The notes under the pieces are model-generated. The model saw only the letters and a list, made by a program, of their open reading frames with translations. It did no database searches and was not told the origin of the DNA. Position numbers and translations under genes: made by a program. Shown piece by piece: positions 36,742 through 46,642 of a stretch of 64,000 bases of DNA. This DNA comes from Massilia sp. W12 (GTDB taxonomy: Bacteria; Pseudomonadota; Gammaproteobacteria; Burkholderiales; Burkholderiaceae_D), in the NCBI RefSeq assembly GCF_037300705.1, contig NZ_CP147776.1:1116001-1180000 (forward strand). Direction: 5' to 3'. The first letter of the stretch is position 1. Each line of letters begins with the position of its first letter.

Positions 36742-36889
36742 ATTCCAGCCGCTGCGGGCCGGGCGCGCCGCCTGCGCAGATTCTGGCCTTGCACGGCAGG
36801 CAAGACAGGCAGATTCAGCGCCGCAGCCATCGCCAGGCAGTCTATTTATGCCATACTCTTGCTTACCACAACGGCAGGCAGGAGAGCAT

Positions 36890-39800
36890 ATGGCAAGCAG
36901 CTTGTTTATCTCCCACAGCAGTCAAGATGATGATTTTGTACGGGAATTGCGCACGCAATTGGCGGCGCATGGGGTGGAGGGCTGGATAGATTCACGGCAA
37001 TTGCGCGGCGGCGATGGCTTGTGGTCGGAAATTGCGGCGGCGATTGAAAACTGTGATGCTTATTTAGCTGTGGTCAGCCCTGCGGGTTTGCAATCGGCAT
37101 GGCTGGGCAAAGAATTAAAGCATGCGCTTGCCGTGCAAACAGCGCGCAAAGCAGCCGGCCAGGATTGGCGCGTCGTGCCGCTGTCGCTGGATAGCACCCG
37201 CCTGGGCGTGCTGGAAGCCTTGTTCAGCGAAGAAATATTGTATGTCCCGGCATCCAGCCAAGCCGGCGGCGTCGCCGCCGCCATCAATCCCATTCTGGTC
37301 GCCCTCGGCCTGCGCCTGCCGGCTGATGGCGCCCCCGCTGCGCCCCAGGCTGAAGATGCGCTCGAAGAGCTGGTGCTGGAACTGACTGACTGCAGCATGC
37401 AAGAGCAAGACGGCAAACAGCGCGCCGTCGCGCGCGCACGGCTGCTATACAAACCGGCCAAGCCCGGCCAAGCTGAAGTGATCAGCGCCAAAGCCTGGCG
37501 CTTGCAAGCGCCAATCGGTCCGATTGAGGCTGAAGATTTGCGCTGGTATCTGGAGAAATACGCGATCTGGCCCGGCAGCGCGTTTGCAGAGCGCAAGGCG
37601 CAGATTGAAAGTAAATTGCAACACTGGGGCGGCTTGTTGTACGAGCAAGCGATGCAACAGGCGGTATGCGGCGCGGCGGACTCAGCGCTGTCCCCGCAAC
37701 TGACGCAACAAGTATTGAGCGCCTGGGCCGCGCTGGGCGATCAAGTCAGCCGGCGTTTTTCCGTATGGGTGGATGGCGAAGCCGAACACGGCGCCAGCGA
37801 AACAGAGGTGCGCCAGGCGCGCGAGGCGGCCGGCGCCTTGCTGGCCCTGCCCTGGGAGTTATTGCACGATGGCCGGCGTTTTTTCTTCCAAGGCGCGCAC
37901 GCCACCCGGGTGCGGCGGCGCTTGCCCGGCACGCGACAGCAAAAACCGCTGCAATTTGATTTGCCGATCAGGGTCTTAGTGCTCAGTCCCCGCCCTGAAA
38001 ACGCCAGCTGCGACTATATAGACCACCGCATCAGCGCAAAGCCATTGACAGCGGCGGCGCATGCCTTGCCCGGCCAGGTGGATATCCATATTTTGCAAAA
38101 TCCATCATTCACCGGTTTGGAAGCCGAATTGCGCCGCGCCAAACAGGCCGGCCAAGCCTACCATGTGCTGCATTTTGACGGCCATGGCGTGTATGACCCG
38201 CATGTCGGCTTAGGCGGCCTGTGTTTTGAGCACCCGGAAGACAGCGCCAAGTGGGAGCAACGCCGTCACGAATTGATTTACACCGACAAACTCGGCCCGC
38301 TCTTGGATCAACACCGGATTGCCCTGGTGTTTTTAGAAGCCTGCCAAAGTGCGACCGCGCAAGACGCCACCGATTCCGTCGCCACCGCCTTATTAAAATC
38401 CGGCGTCGCCTCGGTGGTGGCGATGAGCCATAGCGTATTGGTGAGCACCGCGCGGCGCTTTGTCGAAACTTTTTACCACAGCCTGGCCGCCGGTCAGCGC
38501 GTCGGCGACGCCATGCTGGCTGCGCAGCAAGACCTGGCGGCCAACACCGTGCGCGGGCGCGTGTTTGGCGAGGGCGACTTTCATTTGCAGGATTGGTTTG
38601 TGCCGGTCTTGTATCAAGAGCAGTCCGACCCCGCGCTGTTTCGCCAGCAGCCCGCAGCGCAAACCGTGGCGGATTACCAAACCACGCTCAGGCATTGGCT
38701 GGGCGAAACGCCGGCCGCCCCGCCCGGCGGCTTCATTGGCCGCAGCCGCGAATTGCTGGCGCTGCAGCGCCGCTTGCTGGGGGCCGGCATGCGCTATTGC
38801 GTGATTGTGGGACAGGGTGGCGAAGGCAAGACCGCGCTGGCGGCAGAATGTGCGCGCTGGCTGCTGCATTCGCAACAGCTGCAGCAAGTCGCCTTTGTTT
38901 CGGTGGAATTGCATGCGAATTTGCCAGCGGTGCTGGATGCCCTGGGGCGCCAGCTGGCCGGCGCAGACTATTCGGTGGCGCAATACAGCAATCTGGATGC
39001 GCAATGCGCCCCCATCGAACGCGCCCTGCGCGAGCGCCGCACCCTGCTGCTGCTGGACAATATGGAAAGCATCTTGCCGCCGCCCTGGTTAAACACCGCG
39101 CCCGCCTTGCAAGAGCAGGCCGGGCAGGAATTAGCCGCCATACTCAGTGTGATGCAGCGCCTGAATGCGGTGGGTGAGAGCCGGCTGATTTTCACCAGCC
39201 GCGAAGCCTTGCCCGCACCGTTTGCAGCAGCAGAGGCGCGCATGGATCTGGCGCATTTGGATGTGGCCGATGCGGTGGCCTTGATCGAAGCCGCGCTTGG
39301 CGGCGAGGCAGCCGGGGCCGGCGCCGCCGAGCGCGCGCGCCTGGAGCAAATCGAAGCTCTGGCGCACACCGTGCATTGCCATGCGCGCACCCTGGCCTTG
39401 CTCGGGCCTAATCTGCGCGCCTGCGGCGTGGCCCAGACTCAAGCGGCATTACAAACCTTAATGGAAAAAATGGCGCGCGACTACCCCGGCGAGCGTGAAA
39501 AATCGCTGTTCGCCAGTGTGGAATTATCATTAGCGCGCCTGTCGCCGGCAAACCGGCACAGGGCGCGGGTGTTGGGGCTGTTTCATGGCGCGGTGCAATT
39601 GAACATGCTGCGGGCGATGATGGAATGGCCCGAGGAAGAGATAGCCGATTTGGCGCAAGACTTGGTGCAAACCGGCTTGGCCAGACTGAACCCTTACCAG
39701 CACCTGAGCTTGCAGGCGGCGCTCTGTCCTTACCTGGCCAGGCAATTGTCTGGCGAAGAAAGCGCAGCATGGGCGCCACGCTGGCAGGCGGTGATGCGGG

Positions 39801-41350
39801 GCTATGTGGAATTTCTGGTGCAGCAACAAGCCCAAAACGCCGAACTGGCCGCCACGTTGACGGAGCTGGAATTGGCGAATCTGTTTGCCCTGCTGGCGCA
39901 GCTGGAAAAGGCTGGCGATGCGGCAGCGATCATAGGCCTTGCCACCCGTCTGCATGGTTTACTGCAAAACTCAGGCAAAACGCAATTAAGCCAGCGCGTG
40001 GGCCAGGTGCGCGATGCGGCGCAGGCGCAATTGGGCGCCGGCTGGAGTCATGCGCATTTTGAAGCGGCGCGCACCCGAATTGAACAGAGTTTGGCGGCAG
40101 GGCAGATGCCTGCGGCCCTGGCCGGGGCGCAAGCCTTGCTGCAACAAGCGCTGGCGGCCGGGGCCGAGGCTTATCCTGATGCGGATTATGATTGCGCAGG
40201 GGCGCATTTTCTGCTTGGGCAGGTGTTGCGCTTCGCCGGCCATGCGCAAGCGGCGCTGCCGTTGCTGCAAGCCGCAGGCCAAGCTTTTATGGCGGCGGCG
40301 GCGCGCAGGCCAGCCGATTCTCCCGGTAAGGCGGCAGCAGAGGGCATGGCCTCAAACTGCCTGACTGAGCAAGCGGATTGCCTGTGTGATCTGGGCCAAT
40401 ATGATGCCGCTGCCGCAGCTTACCAAAGCGCCATTGCGGGGGCTGAGCAGCGCGGGGCTGTGCGCAGTGTGGCCGTGGGGAAAGGCCAGCTTGCCACGGT
40501 GTATTGGCTGCAAAAACGCTACCAGCAAGCTTTAGAGGCGTATGAAGCGGCGCGCAACAGCTTTGCCGCCTTACATGAGCATGCCAGCGTGGCCACGATT
40601 TTGCACCAAATCGGCATGGTGCATGCGCATGCCGGCAAGCCGGAACGGGCGGAAGACGCTTATCGCCAGTCATTGGCGATTGAGGTGCGCTTGGGTAATG
40701 CCGCCGGGCAAGCCAGCACGCTGGGGCAATTGGGTAACTTGTACGATGACCATTTACAGCGCCCGGAACAGGCGGTGGTGTTTTATCAGCAGGCCCTGGA
40801 TATATATATTGCATTGGAAGACAAAGTAAAAGAAGGCATGTTGCACAATAATTTGGCCGATACCTTATGCCGGCTTGGCAATTTACCCGCCGCCCGCGAG
40901 CATATTCGCCAGGCAATTGCCTGCAAAGCAGCATTTGGCCATGCTGCCACACCGTGGACAAGTTGGGGCATTTTATTCAAGATCGAAACCGCCGCCGGCA
41001 ATCACGCCGCCGCCCGGGACGCAAGGCAGCAAGCCTGCGCCCTGTATCTGGCTTACCGCCGAGATGGGGGTGAAAACCACAGCGGGCCAGGGCGCTTGTG
41101 CGCCGCCATCCAGACCATATTGCACGCCGGGGACGCGCCGCAAGCGCAAAGCCTGTTGCAGGAATTGGCTGCAGAAAAGGATGATGCCGACAACGTCCCG
41201 TGGCAAGCCCTGCTGGCCGCCCTCTTGGCCCTGAGCCAAGGCAGCCGCGACCCCGCTGTGGCGCTGGATGCGCGTTTGGATTATGACGATGCCGCCGAAC
41301 TCATGCTGCTGCTGGAAAACTTGCCGCCTGTGGCAGAGGCCGGGCAGTGA
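36890..41350 (+). CDS. TIR-CHAT-NTPase-TPR protein, STAND-like, probable immune effector
   Basis: 1486 residues. N-terminal TIR_2-type domain (1-140, FISHSSQDDDFVREL) has the catalytic-type Glu in SAWLGKEL (E75). A CHAT caspase-like protease domain (about 355-580) has H432 in HFDGHGVYD and C485 in LEACQSA. A nucleotide-binding domain has P-loop GQGGEGKT (641-648) and Walker B LLLLDNMES, as in STAND ATPases. The C-terminal half is alpha-helical with TPR-like units near the end (YHQ/AEDAYRQSLAIEVRLGN, then TLGQLGNLYDD). Such proteins recognise a trigger through repeats, oligomerise, and activate effectors. Two different effectors in one chain is unusual. GGAG precedes ATG 36890. Anti-phage function is inferred. 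Confidence 0.85.
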   Translation: MASSLFISHSSQDDDFVRELRTQLAAHGVEGWIDSRQLRGGDGLWSEIAAAIENCDAYLAVVSPAGLQSAWLGKELKHALAVQTARKAAGQDWRVVPLSLDSTRLGVLEALFSEEILYVPASSQAGGVAAAINPILVALGLRLPADGAPAAPQAEDALEELVLELTDCSMQEQDGKQRAVARARLLYKPAKPGQAEVISAKAWRLQAPIGPIEAEDLRWYLEKYAIWPGSAFAERKAQIESKLQHWGGLLYEQAMQQAVCGAADSALSPQLTQQVLSAWAALGDQVSRRFSVWVDGEAEHGASETEVRQAREAAGALLALPWELLHDGRRFFFQGAHATRVRRRLPGTRQQKPLQFDLPIRVLVLSPRPENASCDYIDHRISAKPLTAAAHALPGQVDIHILQNPSFTGLEAELRRAKQAGQAYHVLHFDGHGVYDPHVGLGGLCFEHPEDSAKWEQRRHELIYTDKLGPLLDQHRIALVFLEACQSATAQDATDSVATALLKSGVASVVAMSHSVLVSTARRFVETFYHSLAAGQRVGDAMLAAQQDLAANTVRGRVFGEGDFHLQDWFVPVLYQEQSDPALFRQQPAAQTVADYQTTLRHWLGETPAAPPGGFIGRSRELLALQRRLLGAGMRYCVIVGQGGEGKTALAAECARWLLHSQQLQQVAFVSVELHANLPAVLDALGRQLAGADYSVAQYSNLDAQCAPIERALRERRTLLLLDNMESILPPPWLNTAPALQEQAGQELAAILSVMQRLNAVGESRLIFTSREALPAPFAAAEARMDLAHLDVADAVALIEAALGGEAAGAGAAERARLEQIEALAHTVHCHARTLALLGPNLRACGVAQTQAALQTLMEKMARDYPGEREKSLFASVELSLARLSPANRHRARVLGLFHGAVQLNMLRAMMEWPEEEIADLAQDLVQTGLARLNPYQHLSLQAALCPYLARQLSGEESAAWAPRWQAVMRGYVEFLVQQQAQNAELAATLTELELANLFALLAQLEKAGDAAAIIGLATRLHGLLQNSGKTQLSQRVGQVRDAAQAQLGAGWSHAHFEAARTRIEQSLAAGQMPAALAGAQALLQQALAAGAEAYPDADYDCAGAHFLLGQVLRFAGHAQAALPLLQAAGQAFMAAAARRPADSPGKAAAEGMASNCLTEQADCLCDLGQYDAAAAAYQSAIAGAEQRGAVRSVAVGKGQLATVYWLQKRYQQALEAYEAARNSFAALHEHASVATILHQIGMVHAHAGKPERAEDAYRQSLAIEVRLGNAAGQASTLGQLGNLYDDHLQRPEQAVVFYQQALDIYIALEDKVKEGMLHNNLADTLCRLGNLPAAREHIRQAIACKAAFGHAATPWTSWGILFKIETAAGNHAAARDARQQACALYLAYRRDGGENHSGPGRLCAAIQTILHAGDAPQAQSLLQELAAEKDDADNVPWQALLAALLALSQGSRDPAVALDARLDYDDAAELMLLLENLPPVAEAGQ

Positions 41351-41730
41351 TGCGGCGGCGTTTTTATCCTCAGTCCCTGAGCTGATTGCGCAGGCAGCCG
41401 GCTGCTGGCTGCGCCTGTGCGGTGGCGCAGAGGGCTGGATGCTGCTGCAGCAACAGGATTATGTCCGCCGGCTTTGCTTTGATATCCGCATCGGCTAAGT
41501 GGATGCCACCCCTCCGGAGGGGGGGAATTAAGCCCTCAGGCTGTACGTGTTATTGCGTGAAGATTGCCGCAGCTTGGTTTGCTATGGCGCGCATGCTGTC
41601 ATTGCACATTCGGCCACCACATCAGCAGCAAATGTGGCGCAGGATAGGTGCTGGCATACAAATCCGCGCACTCCATAAAAAAACGCCGGCTGCTTGCGCA
41701 AGCCGGCGTTTTTCATTCCAACAGTGTTGC
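41351..41730. other. intergenic region after the TIR-CHAT gene
   Basis: About 380 bases. The first 150 continue as an open frame in another phase (reading AQAAGCWLRLCGG) without a credible start. A 14-bp palindrome CCCCTCCGGAGGGG lies at 41509-41522, and a bidirectional terminator near the right end. No gene is supported. Confidence 0.5.
41677..41713 (-). terminator. bidirectional terminator between TIR-CHAT gene and secreted protein
   Basis: A 13-bp stem (41679-41691 with 41701-41713), 9-base loop, with A and T tracts on both sides. It is 18 bases beyond the stop of the leftward secreted-protein gene and would also stop rightward transcripts. Confidence 0.8.
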
Positions 41731-44088
41731 TTACATCATGCAGATCTTCACGTTTTGATAACGTGCAGTGCCATAGTTGGAGAAGTCGCTGCAAACCTCG
41801 CCGTTACAAGCTTTCACCCAGATGTAGCTCAGCGAGCGCACCATCACGGTTTCATACGTGGTGCTCACAGTGCGCAGCAGGGTGGCGCGGGTCGGATCGT
41901 TTACCGAGGCGCGGAACAGGCGATATGAAGTGGCGCCCGGAACAGCGTTCCAGCTGGCTTCGTTTTCACCCACGCACAGATCAACCGGGAGCACGCTCAG
42001 GGTCGGCTTGGCCGGGGCGGCTGCCACGGTTACCGGCACGGTGGACGAGAACGGGCCGCAGCCGGAGCTGTTGCAAGCACGCACACGCAGATTGTGGCTG
42101 CCCAGGGCCAGGTTCAGATTGGTGGACAGCGCGTTCAGGTTGGCCAAAGTGGTCCAGGCGCCATTGTTGAATTGACCTTGCAATTCATAGGTGGCGACGG
42201 TGCCGCTGGCGGCGCCCCAGCTCACAGTCAGGCTGCTGCCGGACATGGCCGGTGCGGAAATCGAAGCCGGTGCGCCAGGCGCCGGCAGGGCTTCCACATT
42301 GATCTGACGGGTGCTGCTGATGTTGCCGAAGTTGCGCTTGATCGCGTCCGAAGTCGCGGTCACACGCAGGGTCTTGGCGCCGGTGCTGCTCCAGTTGTGC
42401 GCTTGGTAATTCGGTTTGTTGGCGTCGCCGGCAAACGAATTGCTTGTACCATCACCCCAGTCAATCACGTAATTGACCTTGTCTTTGAACGGCACGCAGG
42501 AACGCATTTGCACGCTGTAGCCGGAAGTGGTGGCCGGGACAGTGCTGGGGCCGATGATCATCGGGGTCAGCGCGCTGGTGGCCGGGTTGGCGAATTCCTT
42601 GAAGTACAGATTGCGGCGCAGTGCGTAGAACGGGGCTTTTTCGCGCAAGGTGTAATCTTCAACCTTGAACACTTCCCAACCGAAGATGGAAATCTTCCAG
42701 TCCATCCAGCTCCAGTTTTCTTTACCCACCAGCTGCCATTTGCCGTACAGCGCCAATTGCGCATTCACGTCCAGCACCGAGCTCTTCAAGGTTTCAAGCG
42801 TGCCGTCGCCATTCGCGTCGCCGCAGTTATTGCCGCTGTAAGCCCAGTAGGTCGAAGGCAGACCGATTTCCACACCCAGACCGGCGCTCAGGAACCATTG
42901 GCTGTACAGATAGCCGATGGCTTCCACCGCCACATAAGGCTTGGCGTCCACTTTCAAGGACACCGCGCTGTTCGAGCCCGGGTTGTTGTTCTGGAATTGC
43001 ACGGTCGAATTGTTCGAGCCGCTGCAGCTGCTTTGGGTACAGGTGTAATCAAAGCTGTACACACCGCTGCCGGCATTGGTCAGCGAGACCGAGCCGCCCA
43101 GGCTGGCGTCAACGTCCACGCCGTAGAACAGCGGCACATGCAGACCCAGCACCACCGGAATCGGGCCGACGAAGAAGGTCCAGGAGTTGTTATACAGCGT
43201 GGTTTTCGGCGATCTCCAGTTGTACTTGTAGTTGATCGAGCCGGACAGCGACAACATACTGCTGTTCAGGTTCAAATCACCCTTGGCGCGGATATTGTCA
43301 AACCGCACGGCATACGGGATCTTGATACAGGAATTGGCGCGGTAAGAATAGTTGAAGGTGTAATCAATCTTACCTGTCACCGGGAAATCAGCGCCGATGG
43401 TGCCGGAGAAGCCGCCGCCGATATTGAAATTTTTGGAGCGGTCTAAATTATTGACATTGAAGCTGCCGCCCTTGGAGCGGGCATACCATTTGCCGCCGCA
43501 GCCAAACAAGGTCGGTTGTGCTGCGCCATTGCTCAGCTGTTGCGCGCTCATCACGCCGCCGCTGTCGCCATCCGGCTCGACAAAGGCGCCATATTGCTGT
43601 TGCACGGTGCCGGCGGCCATCGCGTCAGCCACGCCTTTATGCACATAGATCACGGTGCCGCTGCTGGCGCTGACATTATTGACGCTGGCCATCATCTGCT
43701 TGTTGCCGCTCTTACGCAGCATGATGGCGCTGTTGGAGAATTCATTGGCCAAATCGTTTTTCAGTTCGGCGGGCAAGGGAGCGTTGCTCAAGCCGGAAGA
43801 CGATTCAATCATGTACATCATGGTTTCGCCGCTCACCGAGCTGGTGCTGGCTACGCCGCTCTTGCTCAGCATTTGCTGTTGCGGCAGGGGCGCCGGCGGC
43901 GGGGTGAAAACGCCACCCGGCATGGCTTCATTGGGAACACTCACCAGCTTCCAGCCTGTGCCGGATTGCATGGTTTTGTAGCGGATATTCGGCGATGGTT
44001 CAAATTCAACTGCTTGCACTTGTGCGGCAAACAGGAGGGGCAGCACGCACAGACTGCGTTTGAGGGTGAAGACAGAATGTCTTGACAT
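41731..44088 (-). CDS. large secreted protein with PKD-like and two fibronectin III-like domains
   Basis: 785 residues. A signal peptide ends at AQVQA. The central region (about 200-500) is Asn/Ser/Gly-rich and beta-rich with scattered Cys pairs. About residues 560-630 hold a PKD-like unit (VIDWGDGTSNSF), followed by two fibronectin type III-like units (APASISAPAMSGSSLTVSWG and CVGENEASWNAVPGATSYRLF). This suggests an extracellular adhesin or matrix protein. CGGAG precedes the ATG at 44088; a 93-codon extension upstream is not supported. It ends at an intrinsic terminator. The specific family is not recognised. Confidence 0.7.
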   Translation of the reverse strand: MSRHSVFTLKRSLCVLPLLFAAQVQAVEFEPSPNIRYKTMQSGTGWKLVSVPNEAMPGGVFTPPPAPLPQQQMLSKSGVASTSSVSGETMMYMIESSSGLSNAPLPAELKNDLANEFSNSAIMLRKSGNKQMMASVNNVSASSGTVIYVHKGVADAMAAGTVQQQYGAFVEPDGDSGGVMSAQQLSNGAAQPTLFGCGGKWYARSKGGSFNVNNLDRSKNFNIGGGFSGTIGADFPVTGKIDYTFNYSYRANSCIKIPYAVRFDNIRAKGDLNLNSSMLSLSGSINYKYNWRSPKTTLYNNSWTFFVGPIPVVLGLHVPLFYGVDVDASLGGSVSLTNAGSGVYSFDYTCTQSSCSGSNNSTVQFQNNNPGSNSAVSLKVDAKPYVAVEAIGYLYSQWFLSAGLGVEIGLPSTYWAYSGNNCGDANGDGTLETLKSSVLDVNAQLALYGKWQLVGKENWSWMDWKISIFGWEVFKVEDYTLREKAPFYALRRNLYFKEFANPATSALTPMIIGPSTVPATTSGYSVQMRSCVPFKDKVNYVIDWGDGTSNSFAGDANKPNYQAHNWSSTGAKTLRVTATSDAIKRNFGNISSTRQINVEALPAPGAPASISAPAMSGSSLTVSWGAASGTVATYELQGQFNNGAWTTLANLNALSTNLNLALGSHNLRVRACNSSGCGPFSSTVPVTVAAAPAKPTLSVLPVDLCVGENEASWNAVPGATSYRLFRASVNDPTRATLLRTVSTTYETVMVRSLSYIWVKACNGEVCSDFSNYGTARYQNVKICMM

Positions 44089-44596
44089 GAAAAAACTCCG
44101 TAGAGGTTTGAGGTTGACAGACATCCCGGCTGCTTTTTTCAGGCAACAATGTCCCCTTGCCGCAAAAACAGCAGCAATATGGTTTGAACAGACGTGCGTC
44201 ACCATCACGCGGTTTGCGCAATGGTTAGGGCCGGCTGGCGGATTTGTTGGACTGGCTGACGGCCATTGCACGCGCCAACGCTTTGCCAGGGATGGCAAAT
44301 ACAGGTGGAACGGGAAATGACCGTACAGGCTGGTCAGCAGATGAGATTGTCTGATTTCGTAAAACAAACTGCCGCAGCAGTGTCGGCAGCTGTTGTATTA
44401 CGCAATGAATCGTAACATGGCGAAACATATGTGTCCACATAGAAACATCATTTCTTTGTGGAAACCTTGGTGCGCCGAAAATTTCAACCTTGGCTTAATT
44501 CAGTCTGCCCCTTTTTACGCAGGCGGCATGACAGTGCAGCCCCATATCGGGCGGCAGCGCACTGGATCAGGCGATCCCGCGCGCTGCAGCTGCCTA
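44089..44596. other. intergenic region between secreted protein and ebo operon
   Basis: About 500 bases holding the leader of the secreted-protein gene and the end of the ebo transcript. It is locally AT-richer around 44390-44470. No gene or clear terminator is supported. Confidence 0.45.
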
Positions 44597-45676
44597 TCAG
44601 ACAATCACATCCGGTTGCGCCGGATCAATGCGCGGCGCCTGTCCCCGCAACACGGAATTGCCGCCATATAAAGTGCGTTGATCAATAGGGGATGGGTTAG
44701 TCCAGTGCGCTTCACACATTTCGCCATTCAAGCCATACACCGCCAGCGCATTGCTGTAGCAAACCTGAGCGATGACTTCTGCCGGAATGCCGCGTGCGGC
44801 CATCAGGCGGGCGGATTTGGCCACCGCCAGCGGGTCGGATACGCCCCAGTCGCAAGCCGAATCGACGATGATGCGCTGCGGGCCGTGTTTTTCCACAATC
44901 GCCGCCAGACGCTCATTGCCCATTTTGGTTGAAGGGTAAATCGTGAAAGCGCACCAATAGCCGCGCGCTAACACTTCTTCCAGAGTTTCTTCATTATTGT
45001 GGTCGATCACGCAGCGCGCCGGATCAAAGCCGCAGGATTCCAGCACATCCATGGTGCGGCTGGTGCCCTGTTTTTTATCGCGGTGCGGGGTATGGATCAT
45101 GATTGGCAAATCAAATTCTTTGGCCAGCTCGATTTGCGCGCGCAAGGCGCGTTCCTCTTCTGCGGTTTGTTCATCAAAGCCGATTTCGCCCAAAGCCACC
45201 ACGCCTTCCTTGGCCAGATAGCGCGGCAACACATCCAGCACCGCATCGGCCAGCGCGCGGTTATTCGCTTCTTTCGGATTCAAGCCGATCGCGCAATAGT
45301 GGCGGATGCCGAATTGCCCGGCGCGGAAGCGCTCAAAGCCGGTGATGGTGGAAAAATAGTCGATAAAACTGCCGACATTGGTGCGCGCCTGTCCCAGCCA
45401 GAAGGCCGGCTCAATCACCGCCACAATCCCGGCTTTGGCCATCGCTTCATAATCGTCGGTGGTGCGCGCAATCATATGCGCATGCGGATCGATCAAGCGT
45501 GCGCCGCTGCCGGCTGGCAAGCGCGCAAATGCGCTTTGATCGGCTTGCAGCGCTTGCATCTCTTGCCACAGTTGCAGCAACATCGCCGGCGTCAGCGTGT
45601 TCTGACAACAGGGACAGGCGACGCTTCTGCCGCCAAACATTTCTTCAATCGTGCTGTGATCCACTTCGCTGCTCAT
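44597..45676 (-). CDS. eboB: EboB, TatD-family metal-dependent hydrolase
   Basis: 359 residues. A TIM-barrel hydrolase with metal ligands in DPHAHM (H65, H67), GEIGFDE, MIHTPHRD, VIDHNNE and VDSACDWGVSD. The first 55 residues form an extension with a Cys cluster (CPCC at 21-24) ahead of the barrel, unlike plain TatD. In ebo clusters this is one of six conserved proteins of metabolite traffic; its substrate is unknown. It is last in the leftward operon, 23 bases after eboA. Confidence 0.82.
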   Translation of the reverse strand: MSSEVDHSTIEEMFGGRSVACPCCQNTLTPAMLLQLWQEMQALQADQSAFARLPAGSGARLIDPHAHMIARTTDDYEAMAKAGIVAVIEPAFWLGQARTNVGSFIDYFSTITGFERFRAGQFGIRHYCAIGLNPKEANNRALADAVLDVLPRYLAKEGVVALGEIGFDEQTAEEERALRAQIELAKEFDLPIMIHTPHRDKKQGTSRTMDVLESCGFDPARCVIDHNNEETLEEVLARGYWCAFTIYPSTKMGNERLAAIVEKHGPQRIIVDSACDWGVSDPLAVAKSARLMAARGIPAEVIAQVCYSNALAVYGLNGEMCEAHWTNPSPIDQRTLYGGNSVLRGQAPRIDPAQPDVIV

Positions 45677-45699
45677 ATCAACTCACTTTCCAATGCGGT

Positions 45700-46641
45700 T
45701 CATTCCTGCCAGGGGGCGAGCGCCGGCCAATCCGCCAGACTGCCGTCTTGCATCGCGGCGCCATATTCTTGCGCCAGGCGCGCGCGCAGCGCATCCAATT
45801 CCGGCGCGCCCGACTCCAGCACCGCGCGCGCCAGCGCGGCGCGCAGGGCGCTGCCGGGCGCAGCCTGTTGCGCCAGGTCTTGCAAGACGGCGCAGATTCT
45901 GGCGTCGGGACACAAGGCCAGCATACGCCAGAGTTCTGCGCTGATGGCGCGTCCGGCGGAGCGCCGTTCGCACAATAAATCATACAGAATCGCGCTCAAG
46001 GCCGGATTTGCGCGCGCGCTCAAGCCTTGCACCGGCCACAAGGGCAGGTCAAGGAAAAACGTTTTGACCGCCATCTGATTCCAGGCCGCTTCGTCAAACA
46101 TCGCCAGCGGCCAGGGATTGCGCAAAGCAAACGCGGCAAACACCGGGCGCATGCCATTGCGCACCGCTTCGCGCGCGCGCGGGAGCAAAAGCGGGTGCTG
46201 CGGGTAGAGCGCATAGCCTTGATACAGCGCGATTTGCTCTTGGATCTCGCTTTGTTCGGCGATTTGCTCAAGCAGCGCTGCGCAAGCCTCCATCGACGGC
46301 AAGTGCGCCAGTGTGCACACAATCAAGCCGCTGCGCGCGGCCTGATCCACACTCCAGCGCGAGGGGTCCCAGCCGGCGCGCGCAGTTTGCGCAGCCTGCA
46401 ATTGCGCCGCACTGAGCGCCAGATCCGCTTTGCCCAGTTTGCGCGCCGCCAGCCCGAGGGCTTTAAACAGGAGATTCAAGGGACGGTCGGATGGTGTGGC
46501 GCTGGCCAGGATCTGGCATTGCGCCAGATACCAGGCCGGATCGCTGGCGCGCGCGCTGATCCATTCTTGCAAACAGCTTTGTATTTGCGGCAATTGCGCG
46601 CGCCAGTCGGCCCAGGTTTCGGCGGGGAGCAGGGGATGCAT
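45700..46641 (-). CDS. eboA: EboA-like protein
   Basis: 313 residues, helical and Ala/Leu-rich, without signal peptide. Motifs by eye include RPLNLLFKALGLAARKLGKADL and DQAARSGLIVCTLA. EboA proteins are a conserved family of unknown biochemistry found only with the other ebo genes; its position between eboC and eboB supports the call. The start ATG is one base after the eboC stop, so translation is coupled. Confidence 0.72.
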   Translation of the reverse strand: MHPLLPAETWADWRAQLPQIQSCLQEWISARASDPAWYLAQCQILASATPSDRPLNLLFKALGLAARKLGKADLALSAAQLQAAQTARAGWDPSRWSVDQAARSGLIVCTLAHLPSMEACAALLEQIAEQSEIQEQIALYQGYALYPQHPLLLPRAREAVRNGMRPVFAAFALRNPWPLAMFDEAAWNQMAVKTFFLDLPLWPVQGLSARANPALSAILYDLLCERRSAGRAISAELWRMLALCPDARICAVLQDLAQQAAPGSALRAALARAVLESGAPELDALRARLAQEYGAAMQDGSLADWPALAPWQE

Positions 46642-46642
46642 A

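Noticed and set aside
41268-41498. Alternative frame overlapping the end of the TIR-CHAT gene
   Set aside because: Start lies inside the larger gene and the extra sequence lacks a ribosome site. A frameshifted tail of the same protein cannot be excluded but is not supported.
42094-43446. 450-codon plus-strand frame opposite the secreted PKD/FnIII protein
   Set aside because: Antisense to a protein with signal peptide, domains and terminator. Its predicted product is Gln/His/Arg-rich low-quality sequence typical of shadow frames.
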